Origin: Pseudomonas sp. FeN3W
GTDB taxonomy: Bacteria; Pseudomonadota; Gammaproteobacteria; Pseudomonadales; Pseudomonadaceae
Assembly: GCA_030263805.2 (NCBI GenBank)
Contig: CP136010.1
Span: 1,751,001 to 1,815,000, forward strand
DNA length: 64,000 nt
Reading direction: 5' to 3'
Notes under the pieces: generated by a model
What the model was told of the DNA's origin: nothing
Database searches by the model: none
Seen by the model: the letters and a program-made list of their open reading frames with translations, nothing else
In this document: positions 18,434 through 27,221 of the stretch, one piece after another
How positions within the stretch are numbered: position 1 is the first letter of the stretch
Layout of the letters: each line of letters begins with the position of its first letter
Made by a program: the position numbers and the translations under genes

Positions 18434-19024
18434 CTAGCTTGAGCCTTTGGTCCAACGTGAAAGTCCAAAGGCGTCGATCAGCTGCGCCGTTTCACATAAC
18501 GGCAGGCCAACCACCGCCGAATAGCTGCCCTGCAACTGGCTGACGAACACCGCACCCCAGCCCTGGATGGCATAACCGCCTGCCTTGTCCGCCGGCTCGC
18601 CGCTGTCCCAGTAGCGTTCGGCTTCGGCTTCGTCGATGGTACGGAAGGTCACCTCGCTGATGACCACACGCACCTCGCAGGCACTTCGACTGGCCAGCGC
18701 TACGGCGGTCATGACCCGGTGCGTACGCCCGGACAACGCCGCCAGCATGGCGAGCCCGTCGGCACGGTCGGCAGGCTTGCCGAGAATATGCTGATCGAGC
18801 ACCACGCTGGTGTCGGCACCCAGCACGCAGCCTTCGCGATCCCCCAGACCGGCCAGCCCGGCGAGCGCCTTGTCGCGTGCCACGCGCTCGACATACGCCT
18901 CGGGCGACTCGGTCGGCGACGGCGTTTCATCGACCGACACGCTGATGAGGGAAAACGGCACGCCGATCTGCGCGAGCAATTCGCGGCGACGGGGTGATGC
19001 CGAGGCAAGAAACAGAGCGCCCAT
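18434..19024 (-). CDS. maf: Maf family nucleotide pyrophosphatase (YhdE-type)
   Basis: House-cleaning pyrophosphatase; the YhdE branch hydrolyses dTTP/UTP and modified pyrimidine nucleotides. It starts LFLASASPRRRELLAQIG, giving the substrate-binding SxSPRR motif. LGADTSVVLD and the Gly-rich GYAIQGWGA are also typical. Length is 196 aa. It belongs to the mre-maf-rng neighbourhood and is separated from mreD by an extra gene. Confidence 0.93.
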   Translation of the reverse strand: MGALFLASASPRRRELLAQIGVPFSLISVSVDETPSPTESPEAYVERVARDKALAGLAGLGDREGCVLGADTSVVLDQHILGKPADRADGLAMLAALSGRTHRVMTAVALASRSACEVRVVISEVTFRTIDEAEAERYWDSGEPADKAGGYAIQGWGAVFVSQLQGSYSAVVGLPLCETAQLIDAFGLSRWTKGSS

Positions 19025-19089
19025 GGCAGTTCCTCAGACGGTAAAGCGACAGCGTCGCATATCCGGGGTACGTCGAGGAAGGCGCAGAG

Positions 19090-19114
19090 GCCCGGCGTAA
19101 GAACTACGCCGGGC
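19090..19114 (-). terminator. Hairpin downstream of the PEGA-like coiled-coil gene
   Basis: GCCCGGCGTA (19090-19099) and TACGCCGGGC (19105-19114) form a perfect 10-bp stem with a 5-nt loop, 6 bp after the stop codon of the leftward gene at 19120. No T-run follows on the leftward strand, so strength is uncertain. Confidence 0.55.
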
Positions 19115-19119
19115 AGGAA

Positions 19120-20274
19120 TCAGAACTTGAAGTTGACCACCTGATCACCCTTGAGCGACAGCGTGCGCTTCTGGGTAATACCACCGGAGGTGACCTGAAT
19201 GTCGTAGACGCCGCTGTCCAGCACCAGCGAAACCGGCGTGGCGCCATGCTCCTGGTCGTTGATGCGGACCCGATCGTCGTACTTGTTGCTGCGCACGATC
19301 AACGAGTGGGTCTTGCTGTCGCATTGCTCGTAGGGCACATCGAGGATCGCGCACGGCATCATCTTCTTCGCCGTGATGGTCGCCTCGACGTTCATCTGTG
19401 CGTTGACGGTGCCGTCCAGGCTCATGCTCGCCTGGGCGAAAGCGGTGCGTGTGCGGTAGCGGTACCAGGCGGTGTCCAGCTCGACATCGGCAACCTGCTC
19501 ACGGATGTCCTCGGCCAACACACGCTGGTAGTTTTCCTGCACCCATTGCGACATCTGACCATCGTTGCGATGCTCGGCCAGACAGGCCGCGAGGCTCTTG
19601 CTGGCGGAACAGCGGAACGAAACCGATTGCTCGAAGCGAACGGTCTTGTCCAGCTTGCGGGCGATGGCCTGAATCTTCCTGCTGTTGCGCTCGCGAACCT
19701 CGGCGGCCAGTTGGGTCTTGAGGCGGTCGACGTCACGCGCGGCGAGCGAGAACTTCAGGTGCTGGTTGCCGAGGTCCTTCTCCAGGGCCTCTACGCGTTC
19801 GCCGATGGTTTTCTCGGCTTCGGCACCACGCTTGTGCTCGTCCAGCAGCTCATCGAGACGCTTGCGCTCGGCGCTCTGACCGAGGAAGTCGTCGACCTCC
19901 AGGCGAATCAGCTTCTTGCTGTTGGCCAGCTGCAACTGCACGGCCGCGAGTTCGCTCTTCTCGGCCCGCAGCGCGTCTTCAAGCTTCTGCTTTTCAAGGA
20001 GAATGGCGTCGAGTTCTGCAATCTTGCCGGCCAGTTGCTCGGCGCGAGGCGAATCGGCAGCGGGTGCAGAGGAAGCGGCAACGGTGATGGGCGTGTCGGG
20101 AGTCGACAGCTTGGCCAGCTGAGGGGCCTGCGGGGCGCTGTCGGCCTGGGAGTAGCCAGTGCTCATGACCAGCGTCATCAGCAATGCCCCCACCGCGCCG
20201 GCTGCCAACACCGCTCGGGCGCCACGAGAGCCTTGCGGCCTGGAAAAAATCGAACTGCCAGCTTCCATACTCAT
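19120..20274 (-). CDS. Membrane-anchored coiled-coil protein with PEGA-like C-terminal domain (unknown function)
   Basis: I do not recognise this gene. The 384-aa protein has a short cytoplasmic N-terminus, one transmembrane or signal-anchor helix (about 19-42, VLAAGAVGALLMTLVMSTGY), then a long charged helical region (about 75-200) rich in Lys/Glu/Leu heptads that should form a coiled coil. The last about 60 residues (VRINDQEHGATPVSLVLDSG, then YDIQV and TLSLKGDQVVNFKF) resemble a PEGA beta-domain. Start is uncertain: ATG 20274, ATG 20268 and an open frame to 20334 are possible, none with a strong ribosome site. It sits between mreD and maf, which are usually adjacent. Confidence 0.75.
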   Translation of the reverse strand: MSMEAGSSIFSRPQGSRGARAVLAAGAVGALLMTLVMSTGYSQADSAPQAPQLAKLSTPDTPITVAASSAPAADSPRAEQLAGKIAELDAILLEKQKLEDALRAEKSELAAVQLQLANSKKLIRLEVDDFLGQSAERKRLDELLDEHKRGAEAEKTIGERVEALEKDLGNQHLKFSLAARDVDRLKTQLAAEVRERNSRKIQAIARKLDKTVRFEQSVSFRCSASKSLAACLAEHRNDGQMSQWVQENYQRVLAEDIREQVADVELDTAWYRYRTRTAFAQASMSLDGTVNAQMNVEATITAKKMMPCAILDVPYEQCDSKTHSLIVRSNKYDDRVRINDQEHGATPVSLVLDSGVYDIQVTSGGITQKRTLSLKGDQVVNFKF

Positions 20275-20462
20275 CGCCCGTGCTGTTGTGCTTATCGTCT
20301 TCTGAAGCAGAAACCAGTAATGGCGGAACGCCATAGCGGCAGCATGATTTCAGAATTGCCTTGGAGCAGCAAGGCGTAAGCCGTGCCAGACGGCACAATC
20401 CCACATGAAACGTCAGATTTTTTCGGACCGATACAGGCGGGCTGCATCGCCAAAGGAAGGCG

Positions 20463-20951
20463 TCAATAAACAGCGAATCGCTGACGCAATCCCTGCAGCG
20501 CGACATACACCCAGGGCCAGAGCAGCGCGCTGACCGGCACAGGCACCAGGAACAGCAGCGTCGGTGGCCGATTGCCGGTCAGCGTATTCAGCCAGAGCTG
20601 CACCAACTGGGCGAGGCCGAGTACAACCAACAGCACCATGCTCTGTTGCCACAGCGGAAACATGCGCAGGCGTTGCTGCAGACTCAGCACCAGAAAGGCG
20701 ATCAGGATCAGCGGCAAGGCGCTCTGGCCGAACAGCGTGCCGGCCAGAACGTCCTGGGCGAGCCCGAAACAGAACGCGGCGCCCAGCCCACCGCGATGCG
20801 GCAGAACCAACGACCAGAAGGCGATGACCAGCCCCAGCCACAAGGGTCGCGCGATCTCCGCACTGCCAGGCATGGGCGCGACACTGAGCAGCAGCGCGAA
20901 CGTCAGACTGAACCAGATGATCCATCCATTGTTCGGCCGCCCGCTGATCAT
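20463..20951 (-). CDS. mreD: MreD, rod shape-determining membrane protein
   Basis: Polytopic inner-membrane protein of the elongasome. The 162-aa sequence is almost all hydrophobic with about five predicted helices and the family stretch HRGGLGAAFCFGLAQDVLAG. Its ATG overlaps the mreC stop by 4 bp, which indicates translational coupling. It is the last gene of the leftward mreBCD operon. Confidence 0.94.
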   Translation of the reverse strand: MISGRPNNGWIIWFSLTFALLLSVAPMPGSAEIARPLWLGLVIAFWSLVLPHRGGLGAAFCFGLAQDVLAGTLFGQSALPLILIAFLVLSLQQRLRMFPLWQQSMVLLVVLGLAQLVQLWLNTLTGNRPPTLLFLVPVPVSALLWPWVYVALQGLRQRFAVY

Positions 20952-21910
20952 TGCGCCTCCTCAGATACCGCGCCTGGCGACGCAGCGGCGGGCGCCTGTT
21001 CTGCAGCGCTTGGCTCAGCCCCCGCCTCGGCTGCAGGTGCGGCTGCCTCCGTGCCTTCGCTAGCGGCTTTCTCATCGGCGTCGGCCTGGGCCTCGGCGGC
21101 GTCGGCGGCCCGCTCTTCCGGCGTCCGCGAATCGCTGAATACCAGCATCAGATAGCGGCTGCGATTGAGCATGGCGGTCGGTACCGCCCGTACGATGGCG
21201 AACGGCTGGCCGGAGCCATGCACGACCTCGGTCACCTGAGCCACCGGATAACCGCTTGGAAACCGCTGACCGAGCCCGGAACTGACCAGCAGATCCCCCA
21301 CTTTGACGTCAGCGGTTTCGGCCACATGGCGCAGCTCCAGATAGTCCGGATTACCGGTGCCCACGGCGATCGCACGCAGGCCGTTGCGGTTGACCTGCAC
21401 CGGGATGCTATGGGTGACATCGGTCAGCAGCAGCACGCGCGCAGCGTACGGCAGCACCTCGACGACCTGACCCATCAGGCCGCTGGCATCGAGCACCGGC
21501 TGCCCCATGAAGACGCCGTCCTGCTCGCCCTTGTCGATGAGGATGCGATGGGTGAAGGGGTTCGGGTCGAGTCCGATCAGCTCGGCGACGATGACCTTGT
21601 CATCCACCAGCGCCGCCGAGTTGAGCAACTCGCGCAGGCGCACGTTCTGCTCGGTGAGCATCGCCAGCTTCTGCAGACGCCGCTGCATCAGCAGCGCCTC
21701 GGCCTTGAGCTTCTCGTTCTCCGCCATCAGGCTGCTGCTGCTGGCGATCTGCTCGGTCGCGCCTCGCCAGATCCGCACCGGCATGTCGGCGACCCAGTAG
21801 AACGGCGTCAGCACCAGGCCCATCTGGCTGCGTACCGTCTTCAGCGCGTCGAAGCGTGCATCCACCACCATCAGCACGACACAAAGCACGACGAACACCA
21901 GCAGGCGCAC
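20948..21910 (-). CDS. mreC: MreC, rod shape-determining protein (start uncertain)
   Basis: Bitopic elongasome protein linking cytoplasmic MreB to periplasmic PBP2. It has an N-terminal helix (LLVFVVLCVVLMVVDARF), a coiled coil (about 65-100) and the MreC beta-domains (NPFTHRILIDKGEQDGVF). A Glu/Ala-rich tail follows residue 270. The only conventional start is GTG 21910, giving 320 aa. The frame upstream to 21946 reads IKPLFAKGPLLG, which looks like native MreC N-terminus but has no ATG, GTG or TTG; see findings. mreD overlaps the stop by 4 bp. Confidence 0.93.
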   Translation of the reverse strand: MRLLVFVVLCVVLMVVDARFDALKTVRSQMGLVLTPFYWVADMPVRIWRGATEQIASSSSLMAENEKLKAEALLMQRRLQKLAMLTEQNVRLRELLNSAALVDDKVIVAELIGLDPNPFTHRILIDKGEQDGVFMGQPVLDASGLMGQVVEVLPYAARVLLLTDVTHSIPVQVNRNGLRAIAVGTGNPDYLELRHVAETADVKVGDLLVSSGLGQRFPSGYPVAQVTEVVHGSGQPFAIVRAVPTAMLNRSRYLMLVFSDSRTPEERAADAAEAQADADEKAASEGTEAAAPAAEAGAEPSAAEQAPAAASPGAVSEEAQ

Positions 21911-21984
21911 ACCGAGCAGAGGTCCCTTGGCAAATAGCGGCTTGATTGCGACTACCTCACGAGTAAAAGCTTGAGACTAAACGC

Positions 21985-22025
21985 GACAAGCCGAAAGCCG
22001 GTGCGACCGGATCTTTCGGCTTGTC
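21985..22025 (-). terminator. Long hairpin between mreB and mreC
   Basis: GACAAGCCGAAAG (21985-21997) pairs with CTTTCGGCTTGTC (22013-22025), and the intervening bases add a second stem CCGGT/ACCGG around a GCG loop. The combined stem is about 18 bp with one small bulge. It lies 21 bp after the mreB stop on the leftward transcript. There is no immediate U-run, so it may attenuate or protect the mreB mRNA 3' end rather than terminate fully. Confidence 0.65.
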
Positions 22026-22046
22026 ATGAGCACCGCGGCACCAGGC

Positions 22047-23084
22047 TCACTCCGTGGACAGCAGGTCCATGGCGTGACGATCCATCATCTCCAGCGCGCG
22101 ACCACCGCCACGGGCGACGCAGGTCAGCGGCTCCTCGGCGACGATCACCGGCAGACCGGTTTCCTGGGCCAGCAGCTTGTCCAGGTCACGCAGCAACGCG
22201 CCACCGCCAGTCAACACCAAGCCGCGCTCGGCGATGTCGGAGGCGAGCTCCGGCGGAGATTGCTCGAGCGCGCTTTTGACCGCTTGAACGATGGTCGCCA
22301 GCGATTCCTGCAGGGCTTCGAGCACTTCGTTGGAATTCAGGGTGAAACTGCGCGGCACGCCTTCGGCCAGGTTGCGACCACGGACGTCCACCTCACGCAC
22401 TTCGCCACCGGGGAAGGCCGTGCCGATTTCCTGCTTGATGCGCTCGGCGGTGGATTCGCCGATCAGGCTGCCATAGTTGCGGCGTACATAGGTCACGATG
22501 GATTCGTCGAAACGATCACCGCCGACCCGTACGGATTCGGCGTAGACCACGCCATTGAGGGAGATCAGCGCGATCTCGGTGGTGCCACCACCGATGTCCA
22601 CGACCATAGAGCCACGCGCTTCGTCGACCGGCAAGCCGGCGCCGATCGCGGCAGCCATCGGTTCCTCGATCAGAAACACTTCGCGGGCTCCGGCACCCAA
22701 TGCCGACTCACGAATGGCACGGCGCTCGACCTGGGTCGACTTGCAGGGCACGCAGATCAGCACGCGCGGGCTGGGCTGCAGAAAGCTGTTTTCGTGCACT
22801 TTGTTGATGAAATACTGCAGCATCTTCTCGCAGACGCTGAAGTCGGCAATCACACCGTCCTTCATCGGACGGATCGCATTGATGTTGCCCGGGGTGCGGC
22901 CCAGCATGCGCTTGGCCTCGGTGCCGACGGCGACGACGCTCTTCTGGTTGCCGTGGCTACGAATGGCGACTACAGAGGGTTCGTCGAGAACGATGCCGCG
23001 ATCGCGCACATAAATAAGGGTATTGGCAGTGCCCAGATCGATCGACAGATCACTGGAAAACATGCCACGCAGTTTCTTGAACAT
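22047..23084 (-). CDS. mreB: MreB, actin-like rod shape-determining protein
   Basis: Bacterial actin homologue that organises lateral cell-wall synthesis. It begins MFKKLRGMFSSDLSIDLGTA with the phosphate-1 loop, has VVDIGGGTTEIALISL (phosphate 2) and the adenosine loop LVLTGGGALL. ATG 23084 gives 345 aa, the usual length. It is first in mreBCD and divergent from gatCAB. Confidence 0.97.
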   Translation of the reverse strand: MFKKLRGMFSSDLSIDLGTANTLIYVRDRGIVLDEPSVVAIRSHGNQKSVVAVGTEAKRMLGRTPGNINAIRPMKDGVIADFSVCEKMLQYFINKVHENSFLQPSPRVLICVPCKSTQVERRAIRESALGAGAREVFLIEEPMAAAIGAGLPVDEARGSMVVDIGGGTTEIALISLNGVVYAESVRVGGDRFDESIVTYVRRNYGSLIGESTAERIKQEIGTAFPGGEVREVDVRGRNLAEGVPRSFTLNSNEVLEALQESLATIVQAVKSALEQSPPELASDIAERGLVLTGGGALLRDLDKLLAQETGLPVIVAEEPLTCVARGGGRALEMMDRHAMDLLSTE

Positions 23085-23130
23085 GGGAAAAGGGCCCTGG
23101 GGCAAACGCGTGGGGAAAAAAGTGCCGCAA

Positions 23131-23159
23131 ACTCTAACAATGGTGCGAACTTAGGGCAA
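23131..23159 (-). promoter_or_regulatory. Candidate sigma-70 promoter for mreB
   Basis: Leftward TTGCCC (23154-23159) and TAGAGT (23131-23136) are separated by exactly 17 bp, 46 bp upstream of the mreB ATG. In the remaining 317-bp divergent gap 23085-23402 I see no gene; the gatC promoter must also lie there but I cannot place it. Confidence 0.5.
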
Positions 23160-23402
23160 GGCGCGAGTCCCCTCGCGTAGCGCCATACGTGAGCCACTGC
23201 GCGTCAGGCCGCAACATGCAAGCCAATCCCCCCACCAGGCGAGGTACCGCGGCCACGCTACCGATAACCGCCTCGGGCATGTAACATTGGCGGCTTTTCC
23301 GGGCCCGAAAGCCCATGGCCGCGGCGCTTCACGTGCCGCCTCGCGCCCCCGTCGAGTCGACGGAAGGTGCTGTCCCGATTCGCTTTCCGCTGGAGATACC
23401 CG

Positions 23403-23690
23403 ATGGCGCTTGAACGCACCGAGGTGGAAAAGATCGCTCATCTGGCCCGCCTGGGCCTGTCTGAAGCCGACCTGCCACGCACCACCGAGACCCTCAACAA
23501 TATCCTCGGCCTGATCGACCGCATGCAGGCGGTCGACACCACGGGTATCGAGCCGCTGGCCCACCCGCTGGAAACCACCCAGCGCCTGCGTACCGATGCA
23601 GTCACCGAGAGCAACCAGCGTGATGCCTACCAGGCCATCGCACCCGCCGTGGAAGAAGGCCTCTACCTGGTTCCGCGAGTGATCGAGTGA
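23403..23690 (+). CDS. gatC: GatC, Asp/Glu-tRNA amidotransferase subunit C
   Basis: Small subunit that stabilises the GatA-GatB complex, which converts misacylated Asp-tRNA(Asn) and/or Glu-tRNA(Gln) to the correct amide forms. The sequence has the family pattern VEKIAHLARLGLSE and IEPLAHPLETTQRLRTD. ATG 23403 (MALERTEVEK) with CTGGAG upstream gives 95 aa. It is first in gatCAB. Confidence 0.96.
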   Translation: MALERTEVEKIAHLARLGLSEADLPRTTETLNNILGLIDRMQAVDTTGIEPLAHPLETTQRLRTDAVTESNQRDAYQAIAPAVEEGLYLVPRVIE

Positions 23691-23704
23691 TGAAGGACTC
23701 CGAC

Positions 23705-25156
23705 ATGCACAACCTGACGCTTGCCGAGATCGCCCGCAACCTTGCCGAGAAGCACTTCTCCGCCGAGGAATTGACGCGCAACCTGCTGGCCCGCATCGAG
23801 CAGCTCGACCCGCAGCTCAACGCCTTTATCAGCGTTACCGACGAACTCGCCATGGCGCAGGCCAAGGCCGCCGATGCGCGTCGTGCCGCCGGCGAGAACG
23901 GCGCCCTGCTCGGCGCACCGATCGGCCACAAGGACCTGTTCTGCACCCAGGGCATCCGCACCAGCTGCGGCTCGAAGATTCTCGACAACTTCAAGGCCCC
24001 GTATGACGCCACCGTGGTGGAACGGCTCGCAGCCGCCGGTACGGTCACGCTCGGCAAGCTGAACATGGACGAATTCGCCATGGGCTCGGCCAACGAGTCG
24101 AGCTATTACGGCGCGGTGAAGAACCCCTGGGACCTGACCCGTGTACCGGGCGGCTCCTCCGGCGGCTCCGCCGCAGCCATCGCCGCACGACTGTTGCCTG
24201 CCGCGACCGGCACCGACACCGGCGGCTCGATCCGCCAGCCGGCTGCGCTGACCAACCTCACCGGCCTCAAGCCGACCTACGGCCGCGTGTCGCGCTGGGG
24301 CATGGTGGCCTACGCATCGAGTCTCGATCAGGGCGGCCCCATGGCTCGCACCGCCGAAGACTGCGCGCTGCTGCTGTCGGCAATGGCCGGCTTCGATGCC
24401 AAGGACTCCACCAGCGTCGACCAGCCACTGGACGACTACCTCGCCGCGCTGAGCCAGCCGCTCGCCGGCCTGCGCATCGGTCTGCCGAAGGAGTACTTCG
24501 GCGCCGGTCTCGATCCGAAGATCGCTGACGCCGTGATGGCATCCGTCGAGGAGCTGAAGAAGCTCGGCGCCACGGTCATGGACATCAGCCTGCCGAACAT
24601 GCAGCACGCGATTCCTTCCTATTACGTGATCGCACCAGCCGAGGCCTCTTCCAATCTCTCGCGTTTCGATGGCGTGCGCTTCGGCTATCGCTGCGAAAAC
24701 CCGGCCGACCTTACCGACCTCTACAAGCGCTCGCGCGCCGAAGGCTTCGGTGACGAGGTCAAGCGGCGCATCATGGTCGGCACCTATGCGCTGTCGGCCG
24801 GTTACTACGATGCCTACTACCTGAAGGCGCAAAAGATCCGTCGCCTGATCAAGCAGGACTTCGTCGCGGCCTTCGAGCAGGTCGACGTGATCCTCGGCCC
24901 GACCACGCCGAACCTGGCCTGGAAGCTGGGCGAGAAAAACGCCGATCCGGTTTCTGCCTACCTGGAAGACATCTACACCATCACCGCCAACCTGGCGGGC
25001 ATCCCGGGCCTGTCGATGCCGGCCGGCTTCATCGATGGCCTGCCGGTGGGGGTACAACTGTTGGCGCCGTACTTCCAGGAAGCGCGCCTGCTCAATGTGG
25101 CGCACCAGTATCAACAAGTCACCGATTGGCACATGCGCGCCCCGGCCGGATTCTGA
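23705..25156 (+). CDS. gatA: GatA, Asp/Glu-tRNA amidotransferase subunit A
   Basis: Amidase subunit that releases ammonia from glutamine for the transamidation. The amidase-signature catalytic residues are visible as Lys76 (GHKDLF), Ser151 (GGSSGGSAAA) and Ser175 (DTGGSIRQPA). ATG 23705 has GAAGGA at the right spacing and gives 483 aa; starts at 23687/23690 overlapping the gatC stop are possible but less likely. Confidence 0.96.
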   Translation: MHNLTLAEIARNLAEKHFSAEELTRNLLARIEQLDPQLNAFISVTDELAMAQAKAADARRAAGENGALLGAPIGHKDLFCTQGIRTSCGSKILDNFKAPYDATVVERLAAAGTVTLGKLNMDEFAMGSANESSYYGAVKNPWDLTRVPGGSSGGSAAAIAARLLPAATGTDTGGSIRQPAALTNLTGLKPTYGRVSRWGMVAYASSLDQGGPMARTAEDCALLLSAMAGFDAKDSTSVDQPLDDYLAALSQPLAGLRIGLPKEYFGAGLDPKIADAVMASVEELKKLGATVMDISLPNMQHAIPSYYVIAPAEASSNLSRFDGVRFGYRCENPADLTDLYKRSRAEGFGDEVKRRIMVGTYALSAGYYDAYYLKAQKIRRLIKQDFVAAFEQVDVILGPTTPNLAWKLGEKNADPVSAYLEDIYTITANLAGIPGLSMPAGFIDGLPVGVQLLAPYFQEARLLNVAHQYQQVTDWHMRAPAGF

Positions 25157-25167
25157 GGAGATTGAAG

Positions 25168-26613
25168 ATGCAATGGGAAACCGTGATCGGGCTGGAGATT
25201 CACGCACAGCTCGCGACCCAGTCGAAGATCTTTTCCGGTAGCGCCACCACTTTCGGTGCCGAGCCCAACACCCAGGCCAGCCTCGTCGATCTGGGCATGC
25301 CCGGCACCCTGCCGGTACTCAATGCCGAAGCCGTGCGCATGGCGTGCAAGTTCGGCCTGGCAATCGACGCCGAGATCGCGCCGAAGAACGTCTTCGCCCG
25401 CAAGAACTACTTCTATCCTGACCTTCCAAAGGGCTACCAGACCAGCCAGATGGACCATCCCATCGTCGGCAAGGGCCATCTGGACATCACCCTGGAAGAT
25501 GGCAGCACCCGGCGCATCGGTATCACCCGCGCACACCTGGAAGAGGACGCCGGCAAGAGCCTGCACGAAGACTTCCACGGCATGAGCGGTATCGACCTGA
25601 ACCGCGCCGGCACCCCGCTGCTGGAGATCGTCTCCGAGCCGGACATCCGTTCGGCCAAGGAAGCGGTCGCCTACGTCAAGGCGATCCACGCGCTGGTGCG
25701 CTACCTCGGCATCTGCGACGGCAACATGGCCGAAGGCTCGCTGCGCTGCGACTGCAACGTCTCGGTGCGGCCCAAGGGCCAGGCCGAGTTCGGCACCCGC
25801 GCCGAGATCAAGAACGTCAACTCCTTCCGCTTCATCGAGAAGGCGATCAACCACGAAGTGCAGCGGCAGATCGAGCTGATCGAGGACGGCGGCAAGGTGG
25901 TGCAGGAAACCCGCCTGTACGACCCTAACAAGGACGAGACGCGCTCCATGCGCAGCAAGGAAGAAGCCAACGACTATCGCTACTTCCCCTGCCCCGACCT
26001 GCTGCCGGTGGTGATCGAGCAGAGCTTTCTCGACGAAGTGCGCGCCAGCCTGCCGGAGCTGCCGGTGCAGAAGCGCGAACGCTTCGAGCGCGAGTTCGGC
26101 CTGTCGGCCTATGACGCCAGCGTGCTGGCCGCCAGCCGCGAGCTGGCCGACTACTTCGAGCAGGTCCAGCAGGCCTGCGGCGACGCCAAGCTGGCCGCCA
26201 ACTGGGTGATGGGCGAGCTGTCCAGCCTGCTCAACAAGGAAGGCCTGGAGATCGAGCAGTCACCGGTTTCCGCCGAGCAACTGGGCGGCATGATCCTGCG
26301 CATCAAGGACGACACCATCAGCGGCAAGATCGCCAAGATGGTCTTCGAGGCCATGGCCGCCGGTGAAGGCTCGGCTGACCAGATCATCGAGAAGAAAGGC
26401 CTCAAGCAGGTTACCGACTCCGGCGCCATCGAGGCGATGCTCGACGAAGTGCTGGCGGCCAATGCCGAGCAGGTCGAGCAGTACCGCGCCAGCGACGAAG
26501 CCAAGCGCGGCAAGATGTTCGGCTTCTTCGTCGGCCAGGCGATGAAGGCTTCCAAGGGCAAGGCCAACCCTGGCCAGGTGAACCAACTGCTGAAGAAGAA
26601 ACTCGAAGGCTAA
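25168..26613 (+). CDS. gatB: GatB, Asp/Glu-tRNA amidotransferase subunit B
   Basis: Kinase/transamidase subunit that phosphorylates the tRNA-bound Asp/Glu and binds the tRNA. It starts WETVIGLEIHAQL and contains the GatB signature around NYFYPDLPKGYQTSQ, then a C-terminal YqeY-like helical domain (about 330-481). ATG 25168 follows GAGGAG by 9 bp. Length is 481 aa. It is last of gatCAB. Confidence 0.96.
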   Translation: MQWETVIGLEIHAQLATQSKIFSGSATTFGAEPNTQASLVDLGMPGTLPVLNAEAVRMACKFGLAIDAEIAPKNVFARKNYFYPDLPKGYQTSQMDHPIVGKGHLDITLEDGSTRRIGITRAHLEEDAGKSLHEDFHGMSGIDLNRAGTPLLEIVSEPDIRSAKEAVAYVKAIHALVRYLGICDGNMAEGSLRCDCNVSVRPKGQAEFGTRAEIKNVNSFRFIEKAINHEVQRQIELIEDGGKVVQETRLYDPNKDETRSMRSKEEANDYRYFPCPDLLPVVIEQSFLDEVRASLPELPVQKRERFEREFGLSAYDASVLAASRELADYFEQVQQACGDAKLAANWVMGELSSLLNKEGLEIEQSPVSAEQLGGMILRIKDDTISGKIAKMVFEAMAAGEGSADQIIEKKGLKQVTDSGAIEAMLDEVLAANAEQVEQYRASDEAKRGKMFGFFVGQAMKASKGKANPGQVNQLLKKKLEG

Positions 26614-26630
26614 GCTGAGCGATGGCCCTG

Positions 26631-26655
26631 CGCGGTTGCCCCAGCTGCAACCGCG
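26631..26655 (+). terminator. Hairpin after gatB
   Basis: CGCGGTTGC (26631-26639) and GCAACCGCG (26647-26655) form a perfect 9-bp stem with a 7-nt loop 18 bp after the gatB stop. No T-run follows, so termination is tentative. Confidence 0.5.
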
Positions 26656-26753
26656 GACATCGCTGCACCACCGCTCCCGGCATCGCCACAACGTCACGAC
26701 ACCTGCCGCGGGCCATCGCCGACTCAGCGATCGACCCAACGGAAGGATTGTTC

Positions 26754-27155
26754 ATGCGCCTGACACGCTTCACCGCCCTGCTGTTGCTGGCCTTGCTGGC
26801 CAGCGGCTGCGCAGATCGCCAGCCGGCTCAACCCACCAAGGCACCACCCGCCACGCATGATCGCTTCAGCCAGAGCGGCAAGGCCTCCTATTACGCGCGG
26901 ATGCACCACGGCCAACGCACCGCCAACGGCGAAACCCATGATCAGAACGCACTGGTCGCCGCCCATCGCAGTCTGCCCTTCGGCACGCGGGTGCGGGTAA
27001 CCAACGAGCAGAACGGCAAGCAGGTGGTGGTACGCATCAACGATCGCGGCCCCTTTCGCCGCGGCCGCATCATCGACCTTTCTCGCGCGGCGGCGGCACA
27101 ACTGGACATGCTCGAGAGCGGTGTGATCCGCGTACGTATCGAAACCCTTCCATGA
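26754..27155 (+). CDS. RlpA-like DPBB lipoprotein (short form)
   Basis: Predicted outer-membrane lipoprotein with a lipobox (LLASGC, Cys at about 19) and a double-psi beta-barrel domain like that of RlpA, a lytic transglycosylase acting on denuded septal peptidoglycan. The active-site-type residues are present: GETHD, AAHRSLPFG and RINDRGPF. It is only 133 aa and has no C-terminal SPOR domain, so septal targeting through denuded glycan is not expected. ATG 26754 follows GGAAGGA. Confidence 0.85.
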   Translation: MRLTRFTALLLLALLASGCADRQPAQPTKAPPATHDRFSQSGKASYYARMHHGQRTANGETHDQNALVAAHRSLPFGTRVRVTNEQNGKQVVVRINDRGPFRRGRIIDLSRAAAAQLDMLESGVIRVRIETLP

Positions 27156-27221
27156 AGAAAAGGCACCTATAGTGATGTCACAGAGCACAGACCGCGATAC
27201 CGCAGCCAAGGGAGCGCCCGC

